In this document: positions 9,456-17,488 of the stretch, one piece after another
Position numbering within the stretch: position 1 is the stretch's first letter
How the letters are laid out: every line of letters starts with the position of its first letter
Origin: UBA2287 sp964479665
Lineage (GTDB): Bacteria > Bacteroidota > Bacteroidia > Bacteroidales > Tenuifilaceae
Assembly (NCBI GenBank): GCA_964479665.1
Contig: CAYZNN010000004.1
Coordinates: 82,357 to 146,356 of the forward strand
DNA: 64,000 nt
Direction: 5' to 3'
Notes under the pieces: model-generated
Databases searched by the model: none
Seen by the model: only the letters and a program-made list of their open reading frames with translations
What the model was told of the DNA's origin: nothing
Position numbers and translations under genes: made by a program

Positions 9456-9800
9456 GAAGACGGGGGTCCGAAGTCCATAGTCGGAAGACAGAAGACGGAA
9501 GGCGGAAGGCAAAGCAATAAGTAACGAATAAAGAACAATGAACAACGGAACATTTGAACAATAGATCATCCGAACAACGGAACATTTGAACATTTGAACA
9601 TTTGAACATTTGAACAATAGAACATCCGAACAACGGAACATTTGAACATTAGAACATTTGAACATTTGAACAATAGATCATCCGAACAACGGAACATTTG
9701 AACAAATAAAGCTGACTACCAACTGAGAACAGACCCTTCGATAAACTCAGGGCAACGGAACCTCAGGGCTAGCAACCGATAACCGATAACTCATTATAAA
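9456..9800. other. 345-bp non-coding spacer inside the cluster
   Basis: This spacer separates the ATP-grasp and PLP genes. It holds a purine-rich stretch of degenerate GGAAGnC/GAAGACGG units (about 9456-9512), the 8-bp array (9540-9707), and a segment with CCCTTCGATAAACTCAGGG and a second CTCAGGG (about 9738-9768), which resembles short dispersed repeats of bacterial intergenic DNA. Minus-strand open frames across it merely translate the repeats (repeating FKCSNVQM-type peptides) and are not considered genes. No promoter was recognised. Confidence 0.7.
9540..9707. repeat. Tandem array of 21 octamers of the form GAACAnnn
   Basis: Twenty-one consecutive 8-bp units run without a break in register: GAACATTT is the commonest, with GAACAACG, GAACAATA, GAACATCC, GAACATTA and GATCATCC variants. 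The variants recur in a fixed order (ACG, ATTT units, ATA, ATCC), giving a higher-order period of 56 bp (units starting 9572, 9628, 9684) after a shorter 32-bp first block (9540). This shows expansion at two levels. It is not a CRISPR: there are no unique spacers. Confidence 0.92.
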
Positions 9801-11156
9801 ATGAAACTACCATTTGAACGCCCAACAATAAAAAAGTTGAATCCCGGAATGCCATCAAAGCATGGAATGAGCCCTAGTTTTGTTCCATTGTCGTCCATCG
9901 ATGGGGTGGATATTGAGGAACTCATTAGTAAATTTGGGTCGCCGTTATATATTTACTCTGAAAATACAATACGTAGGACCACTCAATACCTTAAATGCGC
10001 ATTTCAGCAGCGTTACCCAAAGGTTCAACTGGCATGGAGCTACAAAACAAATTATAACGAGGCCATTTGTCGAGTTTTTCATCAGGAAGGCTCCTGGGCC
10101 GAAGTGGTTTCGGGCTTCGAGTACCAAAAGGCTATTGATATGGGCGTTAAGGGTGAATTTATTCTGTTTAATGGGCCCGATAAAACCAACCACGATTTAG
10201 AAACGGCTGTCCGTAATGGTTCGTTCATTCATATTGACCATTTCGATGAACTATTTGCCCTTGCCGAAGTTTGTGAACACAGCAACATTGAAGCTCGGGT
10301 TGCCATACGAGTAAATATGGATGTGGGCATATACCCCAAATGGGACCGCTTTGGATTTAATTACGAAAATGGCGAAGCATGGGAGGCGTTAAACCGAATA
10401 ATGCTAAATCCCAAGTTCAAACTAATGGGATTGCATACGCACATTGGCACCTACATGATGTCGACACAAGCATACCGGATTGCTGCAACAAAACTTGCCG
10501 ATTTGGCCGTAAACCTCGAACGTAAGTTTGGCTACGCCATTAAGTACATAGACATGGGGGGCGGATTTGCATCGAAAAATACGCTTCGAGGTGCATACCT
10601 CTCTGGCGAAGATACAACCCCCTCGTTCGACGATTACGCTGAGGCCATTACTTCGGCCATTCTAAGTTCGCAAATTAAACCTGCCAACTTACCAATGCTT
10701 ATTCTCGAAACGGGGCGTGCCTTAATTGACGACGCTGGCTACATTGCAGGCACTGTTTTAGCAAACAAGCGGCTTTCCGATGGAAATAGGGCAACCATCA
10801 TCGATGTTGGTGTGAACCTACTCTTTACTGCTTTTTGGTACGATCATAAAATTCAGCCAACCCGAAGGGTTAGCGGTGCTGCCGAAGATACTACTATTTT
10901 CGGTCCGCTTTGCATGAATATCGATGTGCTTCGCTACTCTATGCAGTTCCCAGCACTTAAGCGTGGCGATCATTTTGTAATAAGCCGAATTGGTGCCTAT
11001 AACAATACCCAGTGGTTGCAGTTTATTACAATGCGCCCCAACGTTGTACTTATTGATACTAACGGAAAAGTTCACATTATTCGAAATGCCGAAAGCATCG
11101 ATGCAATCACATCGCACGAAAGGGTTCCGGAGCATCTAAAAAACTTTACGATTTAA
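9801..11156 (+). CDS. Fold-type III PLP decarboxylase-like enzyme (LysA-like)
   Basis: 451 aa with an alanine-racemase-type barrel and C-terminal beta domain. Active-site landmarks are all present: the PLP lysine in AWSYKTN (K82), LHTHIGT (H214), the phosphate-binding DMGGGF (G253-G255), LETGRAL (E303, R306) and, from the partner subunit, FGPLCMNID (C371, D375) and IGAY (Y400). In diaminopimelate decarboxylases the cysteine is normally followed by Glu-Ser; here Met-Asn follows, so the substrate is probably not meso-DAP. Relatives decarboxylate lysine, ornithine, arginine or carboxynorspermidine. It lies in the cluster with an ATP-grasp ligase, 8 nt before the transporter fusion gene. Confidence 0.82.
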   Translation: MKLPFERPTIKKLNPGMPSKHGMSPSFVPLSSIDGVDIEELISKFGSPLYIYSENTIRRTTQYLKCAFQQRYPKVQLAWSYKTNYNEAICRVFHQEGSWAEVVSGFEYQKAIDMGVKGEFILFNGPDKTNHDLETAVRNGSFIHIDHFDELFALAEVCEHSNIEARVAIRVNMDVGIYPKWDRFGFNYENGEAWEALNRIMLNPKFKLMGLHTHIGTYMMSTQAYRIAATKLADLAVNLERKFGYAIKYIDMGGGFASKNTLRGAYLSGEDTTPSFDDYAEAITSAILSSQIKPANLPMLILETGRALIDDAGYIAGTVLANKRLSDGNRATIIDVGVNLLFTAFWYDHKIQPTRRVSGAAEDTTIFGPLCMNIDVLRYSMQFPALKRGDHFVISRIGAYNNTQWLQFITMRPNVVLIDTNGKVHIIRNAESIDAITSHERVPEHLKNFTI

Positions 11157-11163
11157 ATCGTTT

Positions 11164-13329
11164 ATGATTATTTCGAAACTTAAACTATTTCTCAGAGGGG
11201 TGCTGCGCAGCTACTCGCAGGTTTTTTTTACCGACTACATGGGGCTGTCTATACCCTTGCTCATCGTTTCATTCATCGACCTTCCCACGGGAATTAGTGG
11301 TCTAATTGCAGTAATTGTCTCTAACGGAGCGGCTGCCCTCATTGGTTTCAATGAAATTCGAATTGGCAAGGGTCTTTACGGTTTTAACAGTTTGCTTGTT
11401 GGGCTTGGTTTGGGTAATGGATTCCAGTTTTCGCCCGAAATTATTGCGGTTGTAGTTATTGCAGCGCTTTTAACCCTTTTTGTTACCATAACCATCGAAG
11501 GGCTTTTAGGAAAATACTACCTACCGTTCCTGTCGCTACCATTTGTTTTTGCCATTTGGACAGCCCTACTGGCTAGCCGTTTACTAACAAATCTCGAAAT
11601 CAGTGCACGGGGGGTTTACGTTCTTAACGATATTTTCAGAACGGGCGGACATCAGTTTATTGCCATTCATAGCTGGTGGACTAGCAATATTACTTCAACT
11701 TTCGTTAATAACTTTTTGCTTTCGTTGGGTTCAATTTTCTTTCAATTCAACTTTATTGCAGGCATTGTGGTTGCCTTTGCATTAATTGTATACTCACGTA
11801 TTGCCTTTACTCTTGCTATAATTGGCTACTCGGTTGCTTTTTTTGCCTACAAAGCAATTGGTGTTAATATCGAAACTATTGGTTATGGTTACATCGGGTT
11901 CAACTTTATACTAACATCAATTGCCATTGGTGGCTTTTTTTACATACCAAGCCAGCGTTCGTACCTGTGGGCTATTTTAATTACTCCAGTAATTGCGCTT
12001 GTTACGGTAGGGCTTTTTGGAGTTTTTTCGGTTTACGGATTACCTGTTTACTCGCTGCCTTTCAATTTAGTGGTGTTAATGTTTATTTATAGTTTCAGGT
12101 TTCGAATAAAAGCCGGAAAACTTAACGAAGTAGTTTATCAGCATGGAACTCCAGAGCGAAATTTATACTCTTTTACAAGCCATACTAATCGTTTTCCTCG
12201 TGAGGGCTTAATCTCAATTCATCTCCCTTTTTATGGCGAGTGGGCTGTTTCGCAAGGTCAAAATGGGAATTACACTCACAAGGATGAATGGGCTCATGCC
12301 TGGGATTTTATTGTTACTAACAATGAAAACGAGCAATTTTCTGGCAGTGGCGAAACCGTTAACGACTACTTTTGCTATAACAAAAACGTTATTGCACCCG
12401 CCGACGGCCATATAGTTGACTTTATTGATGGGATTGACGACAACCCCATTGGCGATGCCAATCTTCTGAATAACTGGGGAAATACCATTGTAATAAAACA
12501 TGCCGATTACCTTTACACAAAACTGAGCCATTTAAAAAGGGGATCGTTTGTGGTTAAGAATGGAGAATTTGTAAAACGGGGACAACTTATTGCCAAAGTT
12601 GGAAATTCTGGGCGTTCGCCATACCCGCACTTGCATTTTCAGGTTCAGGCAGCCCCACATATTGGATCGAAAACATTGAAATACCCAATTAGCTCGTACG
12701 TAGCAAACCAAATAATAATTGAATCGTTTGGTTACCCGATCGAAAACGATAGGGTTTCGTCGGTCGAACCTGCACCAATCGTTTCGAAAGCGTTTCATTT
12801 CATTCCCGGCATGCGCCTTAAATGGATTTGCCCCGATGGAATGAGCGTGGAATGGGAAGTATTCACAAATTCGCTCAATAAGTCATACCTGTACTGCAAA
12901 AGAACCAAATCGGTTGCTTGGTTTGTTAGTTCCGAGGCGTTTTTTTCGTTCACTGCTTTCGAAGGCGACAAATCATCGCTACTTTTCAAGTTTTATAAAG
13001 CTGCTTACAGAGTTCCATTAGTTTTTGTCAGTGGGTACAAGGTTATCGACTACATGCCGATAAATAAGATATTTAGTGGTTTACCGCTTTTCATTCAGGA
13101 TTTTATTGCTCCATTCAAGCTGTTTTTAAAAGCACCCTACAAAGCATCATTGCAGCTGAAGGCTTCTCAAATCGACCCAACCGAAGCGATAATTCAATCA
13201 TCAATTTCACGCATGGTGTTTAACAGAGAAGTCAATCGCTGTAACGCATCATTAACTATATCGAGTAATCTGCAAATTGAATTGACCGATACCGACAATA
13301 ACAAAAAATACACATGCGAAATTTTATAG
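11164..13329 (+). CDS. Urea-transporter-family membrane domain fused to M23 peptidase domain
   Basis: 721 aa. Residues 1-310 match the two-fold urea-transporter (UT) architecture: first half with YGFNSLLVGLGLG (GFN 73-75) and PFLSLPF (LPF 125-127), second half with IGFNFILTSIAIGG (GFN 245-247) and VYSLPF (LPF 298-300), all in hydrophobic helices. Residues about 345-505 form an M23/LytM domain with HAWDF (H378, D381), KHADYLYTKLSHL (H446, H456) and HLHFQVQ (H489, H491). The first zinc motif has two rather than three residues between His and Asp, so activity is uncertain. Residues 505-721 match nothing recognised. UT proteins conduct urea or small amides; M23 domains cut or bind peptidoglycan cross-links. 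The gene overlaps the next by 16 nt. Confidence 0.82.
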   Translation: MIISKLKLFLRGVLRSYSQVFFTDYMGLSIPLLIVSFIDLPTGISGLIAVIVSNGAAALIGFNEIRIGKGLYGFNSLLVGLGLGNGFQFSPEIIAVVVIAALLTLFVTITIEGLLGKYYLPFLSLPFVFAIWTALLASRLLTNLEISARGVYVLNDIFRTGGHQFIAIHSWWTSNITSTFVNNFLLSLGSIFFQFNFIAGIVVAFALIVYSRIAFTLAIIGYSVAFFAYKAIGVNIETIGYGYIGFNFILTSIAIGGFFYIPSQRSYLWAILITPVIALVTVGLFGVFSVYGLPVYSLPFNLVVLMFIYSFRFRIKAGKLNEVVYQHGTPERNLYSFTSHTNRFPREGLISIHLPFYGEWAVSQGQNGNYTHKDEWAHAWDFIVTNNENEQFSGSGETVNDYFCYNKNVIAPADGHIVDFIDGIDDNPIGDANLLNNWGNTIVIKHADYLYTKLSHLKRGSFVVKNGEFVKRGQLIAKVGNSGRSPYPHLHFQVQAAPHIGSKTLKYPISSYVANQIIIESFGYPIENDRVSSVEPAPIVSKAFHFIPGMRLKWICPDGMSVEWEVFTNSLNKSYLYCKRTKSVAWFVSSEAFFSFTAFEGDKSSLLFKFYKAAYRVPLVFVSGYKVIDYMPINKIFSGLPLFIQDFIAPFKLFLKAPYKASLQLKASQIDPTEAIIQSSISRMVFNREVNRCNASLTISSNLQIELTDTDNNKKYTCEIL

Positions 13330-14606
13330 TATTCTCAGCATTCATAGTTTTGACCCTTAGCCTAAAAGGCCAAACTGTTGAAAGTTTTGCAACGCTCGAC
13401 AAGCAAAGCTACCAGCTGTTTTTAAGCGGCAACTACAGCGAACTGAATAAATTAGGTAAAAAAATGATTGCCTATGGCATGGACTATTACTACCTGCGAA
13501 TGCGGCTGGGAATTGCAGCCTTTAATAAGCAACGCTACGTAACGGCAATACACCATTTCAAAAGGGCTCTAGCATTTAATTCATCCCATGCTATGCTTCA
13601 TGAGTACATTTTTTTTAGTCACATTTATTTAGGGCACACAACAGAGGCGCTTCTTTACCGAAACACAATTCCTTTAAATTTACAAACTGAAAATGTTAAA
13701 CAGTACAACCCGTTCGGCATTTCCTTTTTATCGCTAGGTGCCGAAATTACCCAGAGCAATTCGCCCCAAAGAGCATATGCTATACCGATTAATCAGAGTA
13801 GTTACTCAGCAGAATCGATAACCGACAACTTAAGCGGAAATATTAAGCTGAAATGGACGGGCGAAAGCAACTGGCAATATTCATTGGCCTATTTATACTT
13901 TATGAAAAACGGGGTAACTTACAATCAGTTCTTTCCTAATGGCACAGCATCCGATTTTAATTTGAACCAATTTCATATTAAGGCCCTACGAAGCATCCCA
14001 GGTGGCTCCGAATTGTATTTTTTTGGAACAATGTCGGTTTATAGTGGTGCTTCAACATATGCACTTGAACGTGCCAATAGGGTTGCCAAGCAATTAGCTA
14101 GCGATTATGCAGGAGGTGTTGGCTTTGCCCGTAGGTTTAAATATTTACGCATCGATATAAATGCTTCGTATAGCAATCTTTTAGGATACCAGCAGGTTCG
14201 TACCGAAAGTTTTTTATCGTTGTATCCATTCGAAAACGAAAAATTGTATACAACTCATGGTGGGTTAATTCAATACGACCTAAAAAATGGCAAGGGTTAT
14301 AATGTTTTTAATGCTTTCGGTTTTAAAATTGCAAAGCCGGTTGGAATGGAGTTTGGCATAAATTTTGGGAACGCCATGCTTTCGGTGCGAAACGCTGGGA
14401 GAATGGTTTTTAATTCGTTAAGTATTGCTAAAGGCTCATTGTACGGGAATTTACATGTTTCGATGGGTAAAGGCTTTTACTCAAGCATAACGGGTTATGT
14501 TACTCAAACAACCGAATTTATATGGGATAGCAAAACGCACACTCAAATTAACCCCGCCGGGATGAAGTACTCCGGAATAAATATTCAAATTACAAAATAC
14601 TTTTAG
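13314..14606 (+). CDS. Exported TPR plus outer-membrane beta-barrel protein
   Basis: 430 aa with a signal peptide (MRNFIVFSAFIVLTLSLKGQ). Residues about 22-130 are helical with TPR-like repeats (ITAIHHFKRALAFNSSHAMLHEY region), and the remainder has alternating aromatic/polar strands typical of an outer-membrane barrel, ending in a strand (YSGINIQITKYF) with a C-terminal Phe. The start lies 16 nt inside the preceding transporter gene, indicating translational coupling. No enzyme motif is seen. A likely role is an outer-membrane partner for the transporter/M23 fusion, inferred from coupling only. Confidence 0.75.
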   Translation: MRNFIVFSAFIVLTLSLKGQTVESFATLDKQSYQLFLSGNYSELNKLGKKMIAYGMDYYYLRMRLGIAAFNKQRYVTAIHHFKRALAFNSSHAMLHEYIFFSHIYLGHTTEALLYRNTIPLNLQTENVKQYNPFGISFLSLGAEITQSNSPQRAYAIPINQSSYSAESITDNLSGNIKLKWTGESNWQYSLAYLYFMKNGVTYNQFFPNGTASDFNLNQFHIKALRSIPGGSELYFFGTMSVYSGASTYALERANRVAKQLASDYAGGVGFARRFKYLRIDINASYSNLLGYQQVRTESFLSLYPFENEKLYTTHGGLIQYDLKNGKGYNVFNAFGFKIAKPVGMEFGINFGNAMLSVRNAGRMVFNSLSIAKGSLYGNLHVSMGKGFYSSITGYVTQTTEFIWDSKTHTQINPAGMKYSGINIQITKYF

Positions 14607-14742
14607 CCATGAAACCCCCATGTAATTGAGCTTGCACAAACAGGAATGAATAAAATATGGGTGTTCCATCGTTGTAAGCACAAACAATTCGTAAGCATAT
14701 TGATAAGTAACCAGTAATAAACCCAACTTAAACTTTATTCGG

Positions 14743-15354
14743 ATGAAAAAATTATTAGTTATTACATTAATCTTCCTAGCATATATTGCACGCTCACAGG
14801 ATAATAACAGCAAAATGGTGTCGGCATTTGCCGATAGCTACAAATTCGAAGCAGCAGGAAATTATTCCGATGCGGTTAAATCGCTTAAATCGGTTTACGT
14901 TGATGCCTCATACGAGGTAAATCTTCGTTTGGGCTGGCTCTCCTACTTGCAGGGCCAACTGAACGAATCGGTTAATTACTACACAAAAGCAATAGCCTTA
15001 ATGCCTTACGCTATCGAACCGCGCCTAGGCATTGCATACCCCGCATCGGCACAAGGCAATTGGGATTTAATTGTTACGCAGTACAAGGCCATACTGGGAA
15101 TTGACTCCAACAACACCCTAACTCTTTACCGTTTGGGTTTAATTCATTACGAACGCAAAGAATTTAAGCAGGCTGCCGAGCATTTCGAAAAGGTTGTAAA
15201 CCTTTACCCTTTCGACTACGATAGCGTTTTAATGTTGGCATGGAGCAATTTTCAAATTGGAAAAACCCGTGAAGCCAAGGTTCTGTTTCAAAAAGCCCAA
15301 CTATACAATCCTTCGAGCGAATCGGCCAAGGAAGGTTTGCAGTTGATTAAGTAA
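14743..15354 (+). CDS. Exported TPR-repeat protein
   Basis: 203 aa with a signal peptide (MKKLLVITLIFLAYIARSQ) and about four TPR units from residue 35 to the end (for example VNYYTKAIALMPYAIEPRLG, RKEFKQAAEHFEKVVNLYPF, GKTREAKVLFQKAQLYNPSS). TPR proteins of this kind are scaffolds; partners are unknown. It follows the barrel protein by 136 nt, the same direction, and closes the cluster before a convergent SDR gene. No terminator hairpin was found after it. Confidence 0.78.
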   Translation: MKKLLVITLIFLAYIARSQDNNSKMVSAFADSYKFEAAGNYSDAVKSLKSVYVDASYEVNLRLGWLSYLQGQLNESVNYYTKAIALMPYAIEPRLGIAYPASAQGNWDLIVTQYKAILGIDSNNTLTLYRLGLIHYERKEFKQAAEHFEKVVNLYPFDYDSVLMLAWSNFQIGKTREAKVLFQKAQLYNPSSESAKEGLQLIK

Positions 15355-15374
15355 GAAGTTGATTCGTCGTTTTT

Positions 15375-16160
15375 TTAGCAAACCGTTTTAATTAGCCCAC
15401 CATCAACCGGAATGGTTGCTCCAGTAATATACGAAGCATAATTGGATAGGAGAAAAACGGCCATTCTTGCGAATTCGCTTGGCTCTCCATAACGACCCAT
15501 GGGAATTGTTTTCTGATAACCCTCCTTAATTGCCTCAACTGTTACACCCTGATTTTCAGACAGGAAAGAATCGAGTTCTTTAACCCGCTCGGTATTGAAC
15601 CTCCCAGGCATAAGCGTATTAACCCTTATTCCCTTCGGGGCAATTTGGCGCGAAAGGGTTTTGGCCAAACTGGTAACTCCTGCCCTTAATACGTTTGATA
15701 GTATTAGAGTATCGATTGGTTCTTTAACCGAAACCGATGTTATAGCTACCATGCTTCCGCCATTAGGCATAAGTGGAATGGCTCCCCTGAAAAGTCGAAC
15801 AGCACTCATTAGTGTTAGGTTAAATGCATAGTTCCACTGCTCATCGGTTATTGAATCAAATGTTCCAGCTGGGGGGCCACCGGCATTCACAATAATACCA
15901 TCGATAGAACCATAAATGCTTTGTGCTGCTTGCAACCAATTAGCAATTGAATTAGAGTCAGTTGCATCGAGAACCAGGTACTGAACATCGCCCTTGGTAT
16001 CGGAAGCTATTTGTTTTGCCGACTGCGAAAGAACCAACTCGTTTCGGCTACCCAGAAAAACCTTGGCTCCCTGTTTTGAGGCTTCGTAGGCAATTGCATA
16101 TCCCAATCCCTGGCTCCCTCCCGAAACCAGAATGGTTTTGTTTTGCAGCAGGTTATTCAT
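15375..16160 (-). CDS. Short-chain dehydrogenase/reductase, divergent active site
   Basis: 261 aa with the glycine-rich NAD(P) motif GGSQGLGYA near the N terminus, NAG at VNAGGP, and the C-terminal ITGATIPVDGG typical of FabG-like SDRs. The catalytic serine region is AITSVSVKEP, but the usual YxxxK is replaced by LSNVLRAG. This substitution recurs, as far as I know, in a subgroup of SDRs, so it need not mean loss of function, but it argues against ordinary 3-oxoacyl-ACP reduction. It lies 11 nt downstream of the TolC gene and is probably the last gene of the RND operon. Confidence 0.82.
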   Translation of the reverse strand: MNNLLQNKTILVSGGSQGLGYAIAYEASKQGAKVFLGSRNELVLSQSAKQIASDTKGDVQYLVLDATDSNSIANWLQAAQSIYGSIDGIIVNAGGPPAGTFDSITDEQWNYAFNLTLMSAVRLFRGAIPLMPNGGSMVAITSVSVKEPIDTLILSNVLRAGVTSLAKTLSRQIAPKGIRVNTLMPGRFNTERVKELDSFLSENQGVTVEAIKEGYQKTIPMGRYGEPSEFARMAVFLLSNYASYITGATIPVDGGLIKTVC

Positions 16161-16171
16161 GAGTAATACAT

Positions 16172-17488
16172 TTATTTAATCAGACCCGACAAGCTACCTG
16201 TGAGTTTCAGCAGTTCTATTTCGGCTAATTGGGCATTGGCTTGGGCAGCAATTAAACGGTAACGAGCGTTGAGTAAACGGTTCTGATCTTCGCGCAGTTC
16301 TAAATCCGAAATCGCCCCTAACCGGTACCTTTCCAAGGCAATTTCAGAATTCCGCTTGGCTAATTCAACCGAACGTTCTTCCACGTTAAGAAGTTCCAAT
16401 GCCATATTTAACTCATTGGTAAGCCGATAGGCTTGGTTTTCGATACGAAGCATCAGGTTGCTAAATTCCAGCCTCTGATTCTGGGCTAATAGAGCCGCAT
16501 TTCGCATTCTCCTTTGGGTATTAAAACCATTGAAAAGTGTAACTGTCGCTCCAATACCAGCATAGGGGCCCATGGTATTGAACTGAACCGTTTGCCCCTG
16601 CGGGGTCCCCGTTCTCGAAAGGTTGTATGCTCCAATAAGGTTTATTTGGGGCATTGCAAGAGCTTTAGCTTCTTTCTCTTCAAGTTCGGCAATTCTAATG
16701 CTCAATTCAGCGTTACGAAGGTTTAAATTTTCATTTTGCAAACGCGATAAAAACTGAGAATAGCCAATGGGTTTAGGTGCTCGAAATGCGCTGCTTATTT
16801 CAACAGGTTTCAGTGGGCTTCGGCCTAACAAACGATTGAGATTGGCTTTGAGGTTAGCTACAGTTAAATTTTGTTTCATAGCCAATGCACTATCGGCCCT
16901 GTAATCGACCCGTGCTTGCATGGCAAGTAGTTCGCTGCCCGCACCAATACGGCTTTTCTCAAATGCAATATTCATACGTTTTGCGGAAAGCTGTAACTGC
17001 TCCTGATACCATATTAGTAGTTTTTCGTTTTGCGCAAGCAGATAGTATGCCTGAGCAATCTCCTGAACTGCAGTTTCAATCTCCATTCTCAAATACAAAT
17101 CGCCCTGTTCTAAAAGCGATTCTAACTTTTCGCGACGAACAAACATGGCAAAACCATCGAAAAGAGTCCACGAAAGCTGCAAGCCAGAAGTTAAAGAATT
17201 GGTAGGGTAAAAATCGTCCGTTACAGAAGACCCATCAGAACGCTCGGTATACCTGTTATAAGTTGAACCGCTAAAATTGAAATTCAAATCGGCCCGGGGT
17301 AGCATTCCAGCATTACCCATGTTACTATTGTTCTTGGCTATTTCCAAATTGTTAGCAGCAATTCGAATTGAGAAATTATTGTCAATACCAATTTTTATAG
17401 CATCGAAAAGAGAAAGCGTGTCCTGGCTGCTTGCGAACAAATAGCTTCCACAGAATAATAGCAATAAAACCGAATACCTACTTTTCAT
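16172..17488 (-). CDS. TolC-family outer-membrane efflux protein
   Basis: About 438 aa from ATG 17488 (MKSRYSVLLLLF), with an alternative at 17503 (MKRKKMKSRYS). Signal peptide followed by two tandem long-helix repeats (for example LDLRENQN-like ISDLELREDQNRLLNARYRL and IRIAELEEKEAKAL) with barrel strands (RADLNFNFSGS, PQINLIGAYNLS). Forms the outer-membrane duct of a tripartite pump. The start overlaps the stop of the RND gene (17478), which implies coupled translation. Confidence 0.9.
   Translation of the reverse strand: MKSRYSVLLLLFCGSYLFASSQDTLSLFDAIKIGIDNNFSIRIAANNLEIAKNNSNMGNAGMLPRADLNFNFSGSTYNRYTERSDGSSVTDDFYPTNSLTSGLQLSWTLFDGFAMFVRREKLESLLEQGDLYLRMEIETAVQEIAQAYYLLAQNEKLLIWYQEQLQLSAKRMNIAFEKSRIGAGSELLAMQARVDYRADSALAMKQNLTVANLKANLNRLLGRSPLKPVEISSAFRAPKPIGYSQFLSRLQNENLNLRNAELSIRIAELEEKEAKALAMPQINLIGAYNLSRTGTPQGQTVQFNTMGPYAGIGATVTLFNGFNTQRRMRNAALLAQNQRLEFSNLMLRIENQAYRLTNELNMALELLNVEERSVELAKRNSEIALERYRLGAISDLELREDQNRLLNARYRLIAAQANAQLAEIELLKLTGSLSGLIK

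Noticed and set aside
9282..9665. Minus-strand 127-codon open frame with repeated FKCSNVQM-like peptides
   Set aside because: It overlaps the ATP-grasp gene and then translates the octamer array; the peptide repetition is explained by the DNA repeat.
9540..9707. CRISPR array
   Set aside because: Units are 8 bp, contiguous and without unique spacers; no cas genes in the window.
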